DNA of 64,000 nt from Hellea sp965224755 (GCA_965224755.1 OZ245061.1:868001-932000), one strand, 5' to 3'. Shown: positions 34,111 to 42,847, counted from the stretch's first letter. Made by a program: numbers and translations. The notes: generated by a model not told the origin, from the letters alone.

Positions 34111-35286
34111 ATGGCAAAAGAGAAGTTCGAGCGCAATAAGCCTCACGCCAATATCGGCACGATTGGTCATGTTGACCATGGCAAGACGACGCTAACGGCG
34201 GCGATCACGAAGTATTTTGGTGAGTTCCAAGCCTATGACGAGATTGACGGCGCGCCCGAAGAAAAAGCGCGCGGTATCACCATTTCAACAGCGCATGTGG
34301 AATACGAGACCGACGCGCGTCATTACGCTCATGTCGATTGTCCGGGCCATGCCGATTATGTCAAGAACATGATCACCGGCGCGGCGCAAATGGACGGCGG
34401 CATTTTGGTGGTTAACGCGGCTGACGGCCCGATGCCCCAGACGCGCGAACATATCCTGCTTGCCCGCCAAGTCGGCGTTCCGGCTTTGGTTGTCTATATG
34501 AACAAGGTTGACCAGGTTGATGATGATGAGCTTTTGGAGCTGGTCGAGATGGAAATCCGCGAACTTCTTTCAAGCTATGATTATCCGGGCGACGATATCC
34601 CGATCATCATGGGTTCGGCTCTGGCCGCTATGGAAGGCAAAAATCCTGAGATTGGCGAGAATTCTATCCGCGAGCTGATGAAAGCTGTTGATGAATATAT
34701 CCCGCAGCCCGAGCGCGCTATTGACGGCGCTTTCCTGCTGCCGATCGAGGATGTGTTCTCTATCTCTGGTCGCGGCACGGTTGTGACCGGCCGGGTTGAG
34801 CGCGGCTCTGTTAATGTTGGCGACGAGATTGAAATCGTCGGCATCAAAGAAACGCAAAAAACCACCTGCACCGGTGTCGAGATGTTCCGTAAATTGCTTG
34901 ACCGCGGAGAAGCGGGCGACAATATTGGCGCGCTAATCCGGGGTATTGACCGCGAGAAGGTTGAGCGCGGACAAGTTCTGTGTAAGCCGGGCTCTGTGAC
35001 ACCGCATAAGAAATTTATCGGTGAAGCCTATATCCTGACCAAGGATGAGGGCGGACGCCATACGCCGTTCTTTGATAATTACCGCCCGCAATTTTACTTC
35101 CGGACAACGGACGTGACCGGTGTTGTGACCTTGCCAAAAGGCACAGAGATGGTCATGCCGGGCGATAATGTCGAGATCAATGTCGAGCTGATTGTGCCCA
35201 TCGCGATGGAAGAGAAGCTCCGCTTCGCCATCCGCGAAGGCGGAAGAACCGTCGGCGCCGGCGTCGTTGCAAAGATTATTGAGTAG
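34111..35286 (+). CDS. tuf: Elongation factor Tu
   Basis: A 391-residue EF-Tu with the P-loop GHVDHGKT, switch II DCPGHADY and NKVDQ motifs, followed by the two beta-barrel domains. The protein delivers aminoacyl-tRNA to the ribosome. Many proteobacteria have a second tuf copy elsewhere, so gene conversion with another locus is possible. It starts 47 bases after fusA with AACGGAGAAAG as ribosome binding site, and a hairpin follows the stop. Confidence 0.98.
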   Translation: MAKEKFERNKPHANIGTIGHVDHGKTTLTAAITKYFGEFQAYDEIDGAPEEKARGITISTAHVEYETDARHYAHVDCPGHADYVKNMITGAAQMDGGILVVNAADGPMPQTREHILLARQVGVPALVVYMNKVDQVDDDELLELVEMEIRELLSSYDYPGDDIPIIMGSALAAMEGKNPEIGENSIRELMKAVDEYIPQPERAIDGAFLLPIEDVFSISGRGTVVTGRVERGSVNVGDEIEIVGIKETQKTTCTGVEMFRKLLDRGEAGDNIGALIRGIDREKVERGQVLCKPGSVTPHKKFIGEAYILTKDEGGRHTPFFDNYRPQFYFRTTDVTGVVTLPKGTEMVMPGDNVEINVELIVPIAMEEKLRFAIREGGRTVGAGVVAKIIE

Positions 35287-35295
35287 AGTTTAACG

Positions 35296-35328
35296 GGCTG
35301 CGCTTCGGCGCGGCCTTATTTGTTGTTT
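35296..35328 (+). terminator. Terminator or attenuator between tuf and rpsJ
   Basis: GGCTGCGC and GCGCGGCC form an eight-pair stem (one G-U) closed by a TTCG tetraloop (35304-35307). TTATTTGTTGTTT follows. The stem begins ten bases after the tuf stop. It can end or thin str-operon transcription before the S10 operon, which starts only 26 bp beyond the T-rich tract. Confidence 0.65.
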
Positions 35329-35353
35329 GAAAGTGTAGAAACGGATTTCCGCT

Positions 35354-35668
35354 ATGGATCGTCAAAACATTCGCATTAGGTTGAAAGCATTCGACCACCG
35401 CATCCTGGACAGCTCCACCAAGGAGATTGTCAATACGGCTAAGCGCACAGGCGCGACCGTGCGCGGCCCAATTCCGCTACCAACCCGTATTGAAAAGTTC
35501 ACCGTGAACCGTTCGCCTCATGTGAACAAGAAATCACGCGAACAGTTCGAAATTCGCACGCATAAACGCATGCTCGATATCGTTGACCCAACGCCGCAAA
35601 CCGTGGACGCGCTGATGAAGCTCGACCTCGCCGCCGGTGTTGATGTTGAAATTAAATTGGGAGCTTAG
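35354..35668 (+). CDS. rpsJ: 30S ribosomal protein S10
   Basis: A 104-residue S10, first gene of the S10 operon, containing IRLKAFDHRILD and the SRE-type loop HVNKKSREQFE. The protein also acts as NusE in transcription antitermination. It starts 67 bp after tuf, and rplC follows three bases after its stop. Confidence 0.98.
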   Translation: MDRQNIRIRLKAFDHRILDSSTKEIVNTAKRTGATVRGPIPLPTRIEKFTVNRSPHVNKKSREQFEIRTHKRMLDIVDPTPQTVDALMKLDLAAGVDVEIKLGA

Positions 35669-35671
35669 CAG

Positions 35672-36685
35672 ATGTTACGCTCAGGTATTTTAGCCAAGAA
35701 GCTCGGCATGACCCGCGTCTATAATGACGCCGGGGATCATGTGCCTGTCACCGTGCTCTCATTAGAGGGCTGTCAGGTTGTAGCGCATAAAACCCAAGAC
35801 CGTGATGGCTATACAGCTCTTCAGCTCGGCGCGGGCGATGCTAAGCCAAAGCGCGTCTCCAAAGCTGAGCGCGAGCGTTTCGCCAAAGCTTCTGTCACGC
35901 CAAAGAAAAAACTTGTCGAGTTTCGTATTGCCGCTGATAACTTTATTGAAGTCGGCGCGGTGATGAGCGCGGAACACTTTGTTCCCGGCCAAAAAATTGA
36001 TGCCTCCGGCGTCACGGTGGGTAAGGGTTTCGCAGGCGCGATGAAGCGCTGGAACTTTAAGGGCCTTCGCGCGACCCACGGCGTCTCTATCTCGCATAGA
36101 TCGCACGGCTCAACAGGCCAGTGTCAGGATCCGGGCAAGGTCTTTAAAGGCAAGAAAATGGCCGGCCATATGGGCGCCGTTCGCCGCACCGTTCAAAATC
36201 TTGAAGTCGCCCGCGTGGACGTTGAAGAAGGCCTGCTCCTTATTCGCGGCGCAACGCCCGGCGCTAAAGGCGCGTGGATTGAAATTCGCGATGCTGTCAA
36301 AGGCACAAAGGCAAAAGATTTGCCAATGCCGGGTAAGTTCACAACTGGGCCATCTGCTAAAAAGGAAGAGCCTAAAGCCGAGAAAAAAGCGGATACAGCC
36401 TCTGCTGATTTTGTTGATGATATCATCCTTGTTGACGGTATCGGCCCAAAGGGCGCTGAGGCGCTTAAGGCTGCCGGCGTCGGAACATTGACGGGCCTCG
36501 TGGCCATGTCTGCCAAAGACTTGGCGGCGATTGAAGAAAAAATCGGAAAACCCGGCATTGCCGCTAAAGAAGAATGGGTTGAGCAAGCCAAAGAAATGAT
36601 TGGCGGCGCCGAGCCCCGCGCGCAAGTCGATAAAGATTTGGCGGCTAAAATGCGCAAAGCAGCCAATAAAGGCGAGGAAGAATAG
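35672..36685 (+). CDS. rplC: 50S ribosomal protein L3 with C-terminal helix-hairpin-helix extension
   Basis: At 337 residues this is about 110 longer than ordinary L3. Residues 1-224 are a complete L3, with the glutamine-methylation site Q150 in GSTGQCQDPG. A Lys/Glu/Ala linker (225-245) leads to a helix-hairpin-helix-like domain (about 248-312: DIILVDGIGPKGAEALKAAG followed by LTGLVAMSAKDLAAIEEKIG and EEWVEQAKEMI). A charged tail completes it. Similar HhH tails are appended to L21 in some alphaproteobacteria. The domain could contact rRNA or an assembly factor on the ribosome surface; this is inference. The reading frame continues to rplD with no sign of a frameshift. Confidence 0.95.
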   Translation: MLRSGILAKKLGMTRVYNDAGDHVPVTVLSLEGCQVVAHKTQDRDGYTALQLGAGDAKPKRVSKAERERFAKASVTPKKKLVEFRIAADNFIEVGAVMSAEHFVPGQKIDASGVTVGKGFAGAMKRWNFKGLRATHGVSISHRSHGSTGQCQDPGKVFKGKKMAGHMGAVRRTVQNLEVARVDVEEGLLLIRGATPGAKGAWIEIRDAVKGTKAKDLPMPGKFTTGPSAKKEEPKAEKKADTASADFVDDIILVDGIGPKGAEALKAAGVGTLTGLVAMSAKDLAAIEEKIGKPGIAAKEEWVEQAKEMIGGAEPRAQVDKDLAAKMRKAANKGEEE

Positions 36686-36687
36686 TC

Positions 36688-37308
36688 ATGAAACTCGACG
36701 TTCAAACACTTGCCGGCAAAAAGTCAGGGTCTGTTGATCTTGACAAAGCCGTCTTCGGCCAAGAGCCGCGCAAAGACATTTTGCACCGTATGGTGCGCTA
36801 TCAATTGGCCAAACGCCAAGCCGGTACACATCATGTGCAAGAGCGCGGCGAGGTCTCCAAGACAACCAAACGTATCGGCAAGCAAAAAGGCGGCGGTACG
36901 GCGCGTCATGGTAACGGCTCAGTCTCGCAATTTCGCGGCGGCGCCAAAGCCCACGGCCCGCGTGTGCGCTCACATGCTTTTGATTTGCCGAAAAAAGTTC
37001 GCGCTATGGCTCTGCGTCATGCGCTCTCTGCCAAGAACGGCGCAAAAGAGCTGATCATCATTGATGAGGCCACTTTGAAGTCTCCTAAAACGGCGGATTT
37101 GCGTAAATCACTCGAAAAACTCGGCGTGACCAACGGCCTTATCGTTGGCGGCAGTGCCATTGACGAAAATTTCGCCAAAGCTGCCAGCAATATTCCTAAC
37201 CTCGACGTGCTGCCTAGTCAGGGCGCTAATGTGTACGATATTCTTAAGCGTCACACATTGGTTCTGACCAAACAGGCCGTCCAAGATCTGGAGGCTCGTC
37301 TCAAATGA
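36688..37308 (+). CDS. rplD: 50S ribosomal protein L4
   Basis: A 206-residue L4 whose extended loop, rich in Lys and Gly (RIGKQKGGGTARHG), lines the peptide exit tunnel. In E. coli L4 also autoregulates the S10 operon; no comparable leader hairpin is evident before rpsJ apart from the tuf-rpsJ stem. It starts two bases after rplC and overlaps rplW by four. Confidence 0.97.
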   Translation: MKLDVQTLAGKKSGSVDLDKAVFGQEPRKDILHRMVRYQLAKRQAGTHHVQERGEVSKTTKRIGKQKGGGTARHGNGSVSQFRGGAKAHGPRVRSHAFDLPKKVRAMALRHALSAKNGAKELIIIDEATLKSPKTADLRKSLEKLGVTNGLIVGGSAIDENFAKAASNIPNLDVLPSQGANVYDILKRHTLVLTKQAVQDLEARLK

Positions 37309-37601
37309 GTATAGCGGCCCGTCATTATGATAGTGTTCTTTCTCCGATCATTACCGAGAAGACCACAATTGTTGCCGAACATAACCAAGTTGTGTTCGAG
37401 GTTCCGATCACGGCAACAAAACCTGAAATTAAAGAAGCTGTTGAGCAGCTGTTCAAAGTCTCTGTAACGGCTGTGAACACGCTTCGCCTCAAGGGTAAAA
37501 CCAAGCGCTTTCGGGGCATGCCCGGTCGCCGCAAAGATATCAAAAAAGCTTTCGTCACGCTTAAAGACGGCGACAGCATTGATATCGCAACCGGATTGTA
37601 G
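37305..37601 (+). CDS. rplW: 50S ribosomal protein L23
   Basis: A 98-residue L23 beginning MSIAARHYDSVLSPIITEKT, with the conserved VNTLRLKGKTKRFRG loop. It sits at the tunnel exit and is the docking site for trigger factor and SRP. It overlaps rplD by four bases and is followed by rplB after eight. Confidence 0.97.
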   Translation: MSIAARHYDSVLSPIITEKTTIVAEHNQVVFEVPITATKPEIKEAVEQLFKVSVTAVNTLRLKGKTKRFRGMPGRRKDIKKAFVTLKDGDSIDIATGL

Positions 37602-37609
37602 GACGTAAA

Positions 37610-38443
37610 ATGGCCTTAAAGACATTCAATCCCACGAGCCCCTCTCGTCGCCACTTGGTTCAAGTTGACCGCTCCGAGCTCCATAAAGGACGCCCCGAGA
37701 AAGCACTGACCGAAGGCCTTACGAAAAAAGGCGGACGTAATAATACCGGACGTATCACTATGCGCCGCCAAGGCGGGGGGCATAAGCGCCTTTACCGTAT
37801 GGTTGATTTTAAACGCGCGAAAAAAGATATGACAGCGACAGTTCTGCGCCTCGAATATGATCCGAACCGCACAGCCTTTATTGCGCTGATCGAATATAAA
37901 GACGGCGAAAAATCATATATCCTTGCGCCGCAAAGATTAGCCGTTGGCGATAGTGTTATTGCCTCTGACCGTGCTGATGTGAAACCCGGTAATACCATGC
38001 CGCTTCGCGCCATGCCTGTTGGCACCATCATCCACAATGTCGAGCTTAAGCCTGGTAAAGGTGGTCAGATTGCCCGCTCAGCCGGCACTTACGCCCAGCT
38101 TGTTGGCCGCTCTGAAGGTTACGCGCAAGTCCGTCTTAAATCCGGCGAAATGCGCATGGTTCACCAAGCCTGCGTTGCCACTGTCGGCGCTGTGTCCAAT
38201 CCGGATCACATGAACATCAATCTTGGTAAGGCCGGCCGTAAACGCTGGCTCGGTAAACGCCCGTCAGTTCGCGGCGTTGCCATGAACCCGGTAGATCACC
38301 CGCATGGCGGCGGCGAAGGCCGGACCTCCGGTGGTCGTCACCCAGTGACGCCTTGGGGTAAACCAACAAAAGGTGCGCGGACTCGCTCAAATAAAGCGAC
38401 CGACAAATTCATTATTCGTTCGCGCCACGCGAAGAAGAAATAG
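37610..38443 (+). CDS. rplB: 50S ribosomal protein L2
   Basis: A 277-residue L2 with the highly conserved NPVDHPHGGGEGRTSGGRHPVTPWG region, including the histidine near the peptidyl-transferase centre. It is a core 23S-binding protein needed for subunit joining. The C-terminal tail is basic. It lies in the usual place between rplW and rpsS. Confidence 0.98.
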   Translation: MALKTFNPTSPSRRHLVQVDRSELHKGRPEKALTEGLTKKGGRNNTGRITMRRQGGGHKRLYRMVDFKRAKKDMTATVLRLEYDPNRTAFIALIEYKDGEKSYILAPQRLAVGDSVIASDRADVKPGNTMPLRAMPVGTIIHNVELKPGKGGQIARSAGTYAQLVGRSEGYAQVRLKSGEMRMVHQACVATVGAVSNPDHMNINLGKAGRKRWLGKRPSVRGVAMNPVDHPHGGGEGRTSGGRHPVTPWGKPTKGARTRSNKATDKFIIRSRHAKKK

Positions 38444-38454
38444 GGAGCTGCTAG

Positions 38455-38733
38455 ATGCCACGCTCAGTCTGGAAAGGTCCGTTTGTTGACGGATATCTGC
38501 TTAAAAAAGCCGAAGCGGCTCGCGCCGAAGGTCGTCATAAGCCGATCAAAACATGGTCACGTCGTTCGACGATTATGCCAAATTTCGTCGGCCTGACGTT
38601 TCAGGTTCATAATGGCCATAAATTCATACCTGTCCTCGTTAATGAAGATATGGTGGGCCATAAATTCGGTGAGTTCTCACCGACACGTACTTATTATGGC
38701 CATGGCGTCGATAAAAAAGTGAAGCGGAGCTAG
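38455..38733 (+). CDS. rpsS: 30S ribosomal protein S19
   Basis: A 92-residue S19 starting MPRSVWKGPFVDGYLLKKAE with the SRRSTIMPNFVGLTFQVHNG core. It forms the 30S head complex with S13. GGGAGCTGCTAG provides the ribosome binding site, and rplV begins two bases after the stop. Confidence 0.98.
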   Translation: MPRSVWKGPFVDGYLLKKAEAARAEGRHKPIKTWSRRSTIMPNFVGLTFQVHNGHKFIPVLVNEDMVGHKFGEFSPTRTYYGHGVDKKVKRS

Positions 38734-38735
38734 TC

Positions 38736-39149
38736 ATGGCTAAAGCTAAAAATCCACGCCGCGTAGCGGATAACGAAGCCCGGGCCAAATTGCGGATGAT
38801 CCGCACAAGCCCAATCAAGCTTAACCTTGTGGCCCAGCTTATTCGCGGCAGCAAAGTTGAGAAGGCTCTGGCTGATCTTGAATTTTCTCACAAACGTATT
38901 TCGCATGACGTTAAAAAATGTCTTGAGAGCGCCATTGCCAATGCTGAAAACAATCACGGCCTCGATATTGACAGCCTGATTGTCTCCGAAGCCTATGTTG
39001 GCAAGAACCTCGTGATGAAGCGTTTTCGGGCCCGTGCTCGCGGCCGCGGCGCGCAAATACTAAAGCCGTTTTCAGAGCTGACAATTGTTGTTCGTGAGCA
39101 GGAAGAGCCTGCGCCTGTTGAACCGAAAAAAGAAAAAGAGGCCGCATAA
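38736..39149 (+). CDS. rplV: 50S ribosomal protein L22
   Basis: A 137-residue L22 with the tunnel-lining beta-hairpin region RFRARARGRGAQILKPFSELT and a 20-residue acidic/basic extension ending PKKEKEAA. It lines the nascent peptide tunnel opposite L4. The stop codon overlaps the first base of rpsC. Confidence 0.97.
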   Translation: MAKAKNPRRVADNEARAKLRMIRTSPIKLNLVAQLIRGSKVEKALADLEFSHKRISHDVKKCLESAIANAENNHGLDIDSLIVSEAYVGKNLVMKRFRARARGRGAQILKPFSELTIVVREQEEPAPVEPKKEKEAA

Positions 39150-39892
39150 TGGGTCAGAAAGTAAATCCAATTAGTCTACGCCTCGGTATTAACCGCACGT
39201 GGGAATCCCGTTGGTATGCCAATACAGCTGAATTCGGCGATTTGTTGCATCAAGATCTGGCTATTCGTTCATTTTTGATGAGCGAGCTTAAGGCCGCATC
39301 CGTTGCCCGTATCGTTATTGAGCGCCCGCATAAAACCTGCCGCGTCACGATTTATACGGCGCGTCCGGGTGTTGTGATTGGTAAAAAGGGCGGCGATATC
39401 GAAATTTTGCGCCAGAAAGTTTCGCAAATGGTTGACGGCGAAGTCTTTATCAATCTCGTTGAAGTGCGTAAGCCTGAAGTGGATGCCAATCTTGTCGCTG
39501 ACGGTATTGCCCAACAGCTTGAGCGCCGGGTGTCTTTCCGCCGCGCGATGAAGCGGTCTTTGCAATCTGCTATGCGCATGGGTGCCAAGGGCTGTAAAAT
39601 TAAAGTCGGCGGACGTCTTGGCGGCGCCGAGATTGCCCGTATTGAGCAATATCAGGAAGGTTCTGTGCCTTTGCACACGATGCGTGCTGACATTGATTAC
39701 GGCGTAGCCCGCGCTATGACGACTATGGGTATTATCGGCATTAAAGTTTGGATCAATAAAGGCGAAATCCTTGAACATGATCCCTATGCACATGACAAAC
39801 GTATGGCTGAGCAGGGCGATACACGCTCTCGCGGCGGCAAAGATCGCCAAGGCGGCGCTCGTGGTGGCCGCCGTCCGGCACGCACGAATTAA
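39149..39892 (+). CDS. rpsC: 30S ribosomal protein S3
   Basis: A 247-residue S3 with a KH domain (VIGKKGGDIEILRQKV) near the mRNA entry channel and a Gly/Arg-rich C-terminal tail (RGGKDRQGGARGGRRPA). With S4 and S5 it contributes helicase activity of the ribosome. It overlaps rplV by one base. Confidence 0.98.
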   Translation: MGQKVNPISLRLGINRTWESRWYANTAEFGDLLHQDLAIRSFLMSELKAASVARIVIERPHKTCRVTIYTARPGVVIGKKGGDIEILRQKVSQMVDGEVFINLVEVRKPEVDANLVADGIAQQLERRVSFRRAMKRSLQSAMRMGAKGCKIKVGGRLGGAEIARIEQYQEGSVPLHTMRADIDYGVARAMTTMGIIGIKVWINKGEILEHDPYAHDKRMAEQGDTRSRGGKDRQGGARGGRRPARTN

Positions 39893-39909
39893 TTGGAAGG
39901 CTAAGAGTA

Positions 39910-40332
39910 ATGTTACAGCCAAAACGTACAAAGTTCCGCAAAGCCCATAAGGGGCGGATCAGGGGCATGGCCAAAGGCGGCACAGATCTGAATTTCGGAT
40001 CTTATGGCCTCAAAGCCCTAGAGCCTGAGCGCGTTACAGCGCGCCAGATTGAAGCTACACGCCGCGCCATCACGCGGCATATGAAACGGGCCGGACGGGT
40101 CTGGATCCGCATCTTCCCTGATGTGCCTGTGACGAAAAAGCCGACCGAAGTTCGGATGGGTAAGGGTAAGGGTTCTGTGGAATTCTGGGCCGCCAAGGTC
40201 AAGCCCGGTCGGATCATGTTTGAAATTGACGGCGTGTCCGATGCAGTTGCGCGCGAAGCGCTTCGCCTCGGAGCTGCCAAGCTGCCTGTGAAGTGTAGAG
40301 TTGTTACGCGTCCGGGCGAGCAGAAGGAATAG
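39910..40332 (+). CDS. rplP: 50S ribosomal protein L16
   Basis: A 140-residue L16 starting MLQPKRTKFRKAHKGRIRG. It helps position A-site tRNA at the peptidyl-transferase centre and binds late in 50S assembly. The region matching the E. coli arginine hydroxylated by RoxA (near VRMGKGKG) is present. rpmC begins four bases after its stop. Confidence 0.97.
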   Translation: MLQPKRTKFRKAHKGRIRGMAKGGTDLNFGSYGLKALEPERVTARQIEATRRAITRHMKRAGRVWIRIFPDVPVTKKPTEVRMGKGKGSVEFWAAKVKPGRIMFEIDGVSDAVAREALRLGAAKLPVKCRVVTRPGEQKE

Positions 40333-40336
40333 AGTG

Positions 40337-40540
40337 ATGAAAGCCATAGACGCTAGAGCTATGTCAGCTGACCAACTCACCGATGAGTTGCTGAAACTGA
40401 AAAAAGAGCAGTTTAATCTGCGCTTCCAAGAGGCGACCGGCCAATTGGAGAAGACCGCCCGTGTGCGGCAGGTGCGCCGCGATATTGCGCGTGTCAAAAC
40501 CATTCAGGCTGAGCAAAAGTCAGCCGCTAAGGCAGGGTAG
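40337..40540 (+). CDS. rpmC: 50S ribosomal protein L29
   Basis: A 67-residue helical L29 from the ATG at 40337, with KKEQFNLRFQEATGQLE and RQVRRDIARVKT as the family core. AGGA lies within the rplP stop region upstream. It binds beside L23 at the tunnel exit. The next gene, rpsQ, begins four bases after its stop. Confidence 0.95.
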   Translation: MKAIDARAMSADQLTDELLKLKKEQFNLRFQEATGQLEKTARVRQVRRDIARVKTIQAEQKSAAKAG

Positions 40541-40544
40541 ACAA

Positions 40545-40775
40545 ATGCCAAAACGCATACTCCAGGGCACGGTTGTGTCAGATAAAGGCGAAAAAACGAT
40601 TGTTGTGAAGATCGAGCGGTCTTTCATGCATCCGCTATATAAGAAGATTATTCGTCGGACGAAGAAATATCACGCGCATGATGAAAACAATGCGCATAAA
40701 GTCGGGGACATGGTGCGTATCATCGAATGTCCGCCTAAAAGCAAACTCAAGCGGTGGGAAGTTGTCGCAGAATAG
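40545..40775 (+). CDS. rpsQ: 30S ribosomal protein S17
   Basis: A 76-residue S17 from the ATG at 40545, with LQGTVVSDKGEKTIVVKIER and VGDMVRIIECPPKSK as signature segments. It is a primary 16S-binding protein of the 30S body. It ends the S10 operon; a 50-bp gap separates it from rplN. Confidence 0.97.
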   Translation: MPKRILQGTVVSDKGEKTIVVKIERSFMHPLYKKIIRRTKKYHAHDENNAHKVGDMVRIIECPPKSKLKRWEVVAE

Positions 40776-40825
40776 GCTTTCAAGCCAAGCTGCGAAATCT
40801 ACCATTCTAACCACGGAGACGTCTC

Positions 40826-41194
40826 ATGATTCAAATGCAGACAAACCTAGAAATCGCCGATAATTCCGGTGCCCGCCGCGTCCAGTGCATTAAAGTGCTG
40901 GGCGGTTCCAAGCGCCGCTATGCCCATGTTGGGGATACGATTGTGGTTTCTGTCAAAGAAGCCATTCCGCGCGGTAAAGTAAAAAAAGGCGATGTGCGCA
41001 AAGCTGTTGTTGTGCGCGTCCGCAAAGATATTCAACGCCGCGACGGTTCTGTCATTCGTTTTGACGGAAATGCTGCGGTTATCATTAGTCCAAATGGTGA
41101 GCCGATTGGCACGCGTATTTTTGGCCCTGTTCCCCGTGAGCTGCGCGCTAAAAATCACATGAAAATCGTCTCGCTCGCTCCTGAGGTTCTCTAG
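40826..41194 (+). CDS. rplN: 50S ribosomal protein L14
   Basis: A 122-residue L14, start of the spc operon, with MIQMQTNLEIADNSGAR and the C-terminal LRAKNHMKIVSLAPEVL. It contacts 16S rRNA at an intersubunit bridge and is the binding site of RsfS silencing factor. AACCACGGAGACG gives the ribosome binding site. Confidence 0.98.
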   Translation: MIQMQTNLEIADNSGARRVQCIKVLGGSKRRYAHVGDTIVVSVKEAIPRGKVKKGDVRKAVVVRVRKDIQRRDGSVIRFDGNAAVIISPNGEPIGTRIFGPVPRELRAKNHMKIVSLAPEVL

Positions 41195-41196
41195 TC

Positions 41197-41517
41197 ATGG
41201 CGGCCAAGATTAAAAAAGGCGATTACGTCGTCGTTCTGACCGGTAAGGATAAAGGCCGTAGGGGCGAAGTCCTGAAAGTCTTTCCGAAGGAATCCCGCGT
41301 TGTTGTTGCCGGTGTACGCATGGTTAAACGCCATATCCGTCCCAGCCAAGCTGATCCTGATGGCGGTATTAAGCAATTCGAAGCCCCGATCCACGTCTCT
41401 AATGTGGCTCATCTTGATCCAAAAGATGACGTCCCGACACGGGTTGGATTTAAAACGTTGAAAGACGGTAAAAAGGTCCGTGTGGCCAAAAAATCAGGGG
41501 AAGTCATCAATGGCTAA
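41197..41517 (+). CDS. rplX: 50S ribosomal protein L24
   Basis: A 106-residue L24 with the KOW motif GDYVVVLTGKDKGRRGEVLKV at the N-terminus. It initiates 50S assembly by binding the 5' end of 23S rRNA. Its last eight bases overlap the start of rplE, so the two are translationally coupled. Confidence 0.97.
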   Translation: MAAKIKKGDYVVVLTGKDKGRRGEVLKVFPKESRVVVAGVRMVKRHIRPSQADPDGGIKQFEAPIHVSNVAHLDPKDDVPTRVGFKTLKDGKKVRVAKKSGEVING

Positions 41518-42064
41518 ACCGTATGAACCTCGTCTGGCGGCGGTCTATCGTGATGATATCCGTGCCAAGATGAAAGAGCAATTTGGCTATAAAAATGATA
41601 TGCAAATCCCTTGCATTGAAAAGATTGTGCTGAATATGGGCCTCGGCGAAGGTGTGGCTGACAAGAAAAAAGTCGCTGCTGCTATTGGCGAGCTTGAGCT
41701 TATTGCCGGCCAAAAGCCGATTCCGACCAAAGCCAAAAAGTCGATTGCGGCTTTTAAACTGCGCGACGGAATGGTCATTGGGGCCAAGGTCACGCTTCGC
41801 CGTGATAAAATGTATGAATTTCTTGACCGTCTTATCAATATCGCGCTGCCCCGTACACGGGACTTTCGCGGTCTTAACGCAAAGAGTTTTGATGGTCAGG
41901 GCAATTATGCCTTGGGCCTGAAAGAACACATCGTGTTTCCTGAAATTGACTATGATAAAGTTGATGGGGTGCGCGGTATGGATGTCGTTGTGCAAACCAA
42001 CGCTAAAACAGATGAAGAAGCCAAAGCATTGTTGGCTGCGTTTTCATTCCCGTTCAGAAATTAG
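41510..42064 (+). CDS. rplE: 50S ribosomal protein L5
   Basis: A 184-residue L5 from the ATG at 41510, inside the end of rplX. It contains IEKIVLNMGLGEGVADKKK and the P-site loop RTRDFRGLNAKSFDGQGNY. It binds 5S rRNA and contacts P-site tRNA. A 71-bp gap follows before rpsN. Confidence 0.97.
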   Translation: MAKPYEPRLAAVYRDDIRAKMKEQFGYKNDMQIPCIEKIVLNMGLGEGVADKKKVAAAIGELELIAGQKPIPTKAKKSIAAFKLRDGMVIGAKVTLRRDKMYEFLDRLINIALPRTRDFRGLNAKSFDGQGNYALGLKEHIVFPEIDYDKVDGVRGMDVVVQTNAKTDEEAKALLAAFSFPFRN

Positions 42065-42135
42065 TCTGGTCGGAATTAAAACGAACGCAACAAGCAAAGC
42101 GGGCTGCTAAGGCCTCGCAAATAGGAGAAAAATGA

Positions 42136-42441
42136 ATGGCTAAAGTAAGTTCAATTGAACGCAATATGAAGCGTCAGCGCCTCGTCGCAAAATATGCCGG
42201 CAAGCGCGCACTGCTTAAAGATATTGCGCGCAATAAGGATCTGCCGGTTGAAGAGCGCTTTGCTGCTCAGCTTAAGCTTGCGGCCTTGCCGCGGAATTCA
42301 TCGCCCAACCGCGTGCGTAACCGGTGTCAGGTTACTGGCCGTCCGCGCGGTTATTATCGCAAAATGAAAATGTCCCGTATCGCCCTTCGTGAATTTGGTT
42401 CGCAAGGCCTGATTCCGGGTCTCGTGAAATCAAGCTGGTAG
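42136..42441 (+). CDS. rpsN: 30S ribosomal protein S14, zinc-independent type
   Basis: A 101-residue S14 of the long, cysteine-poor type, ending RIALREFGSQGLIPGLVKSSW. The CxxC zinc pairs of the 61-residue form are absent. It belongs to the 30S head. GGAG is nine bases upstream of the ATG. Confidence 0.97.
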   Translation: MAKVSSIERNMKRQRLVAKYAGKRALLKDIARNKDLPVEERFAAQLKLAALPRNSSPNRVRNRCQVTGRPRGYYRKMKMSRIALREFGSQGLIPGLVKSSW

Positions 42442-42450
42442 GAGGTTAAT

Positions 42451-42846
42451 ATGTCATTTTCTGATCCTCTCGGTGATATGCTCACCCGTATTCGTAACGC
42501 CATCATGCGCGGCAAGTCCTCTTGCACAACGCCGGCGTCAAATCTGCGCGGCCGTGTGCTCGATGTTCTGGCTGATGAAGGTTTCATCCGCGGCTATAAC
42601 GAAACGCAAATTGACGGTTTCCGTGCTTTTGATATCGAAATCAAATATTTCGAAGGCGAAGCGGTTATCCGCGAAATTAAACGTGTGTCCAAACCGGGCC
42701 GCCGTGTTTATTCCTCTGTTAAAACGCTTCCGCAAATCCGCAATGGTTTGGGTATCGCGATCCTCTCAACGCCTAAGGGCGTGATGAGCGATACAGCCGC
42801 CCGCGACGCCAATGTCGGCGGCGAAGTTCTGTGTCAGGTGTCCTAA
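42451..42846 (+). CDS. rpsH: 30S ribosomal protein S8
   Basis: A 131-residue S8 beginning MSFSDPLGDMLTRIRNAIM, with a C-terminal GIAILSTPKGVMSD and GGEVLCQVS. It is a primary 16S-binding protein and, in E. coli, the spc operon repressor that binds mRNA near rplE. rplF starts one base after its stop codon. Confidence 0.98.
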   Translation: MSFSDPLGDMLTRIRNAIMRGKSSCTTPASNLRGRVLDVLADEGFIRGYNETQIDGFRAFDIEIKYFEGEAVIREIKRVSKPGRRVYSSVKTLPQIRNGLGIAILSTPKGVMSDTAARDANVGGEVLCQVS

Positions 42847-42847
42847 G

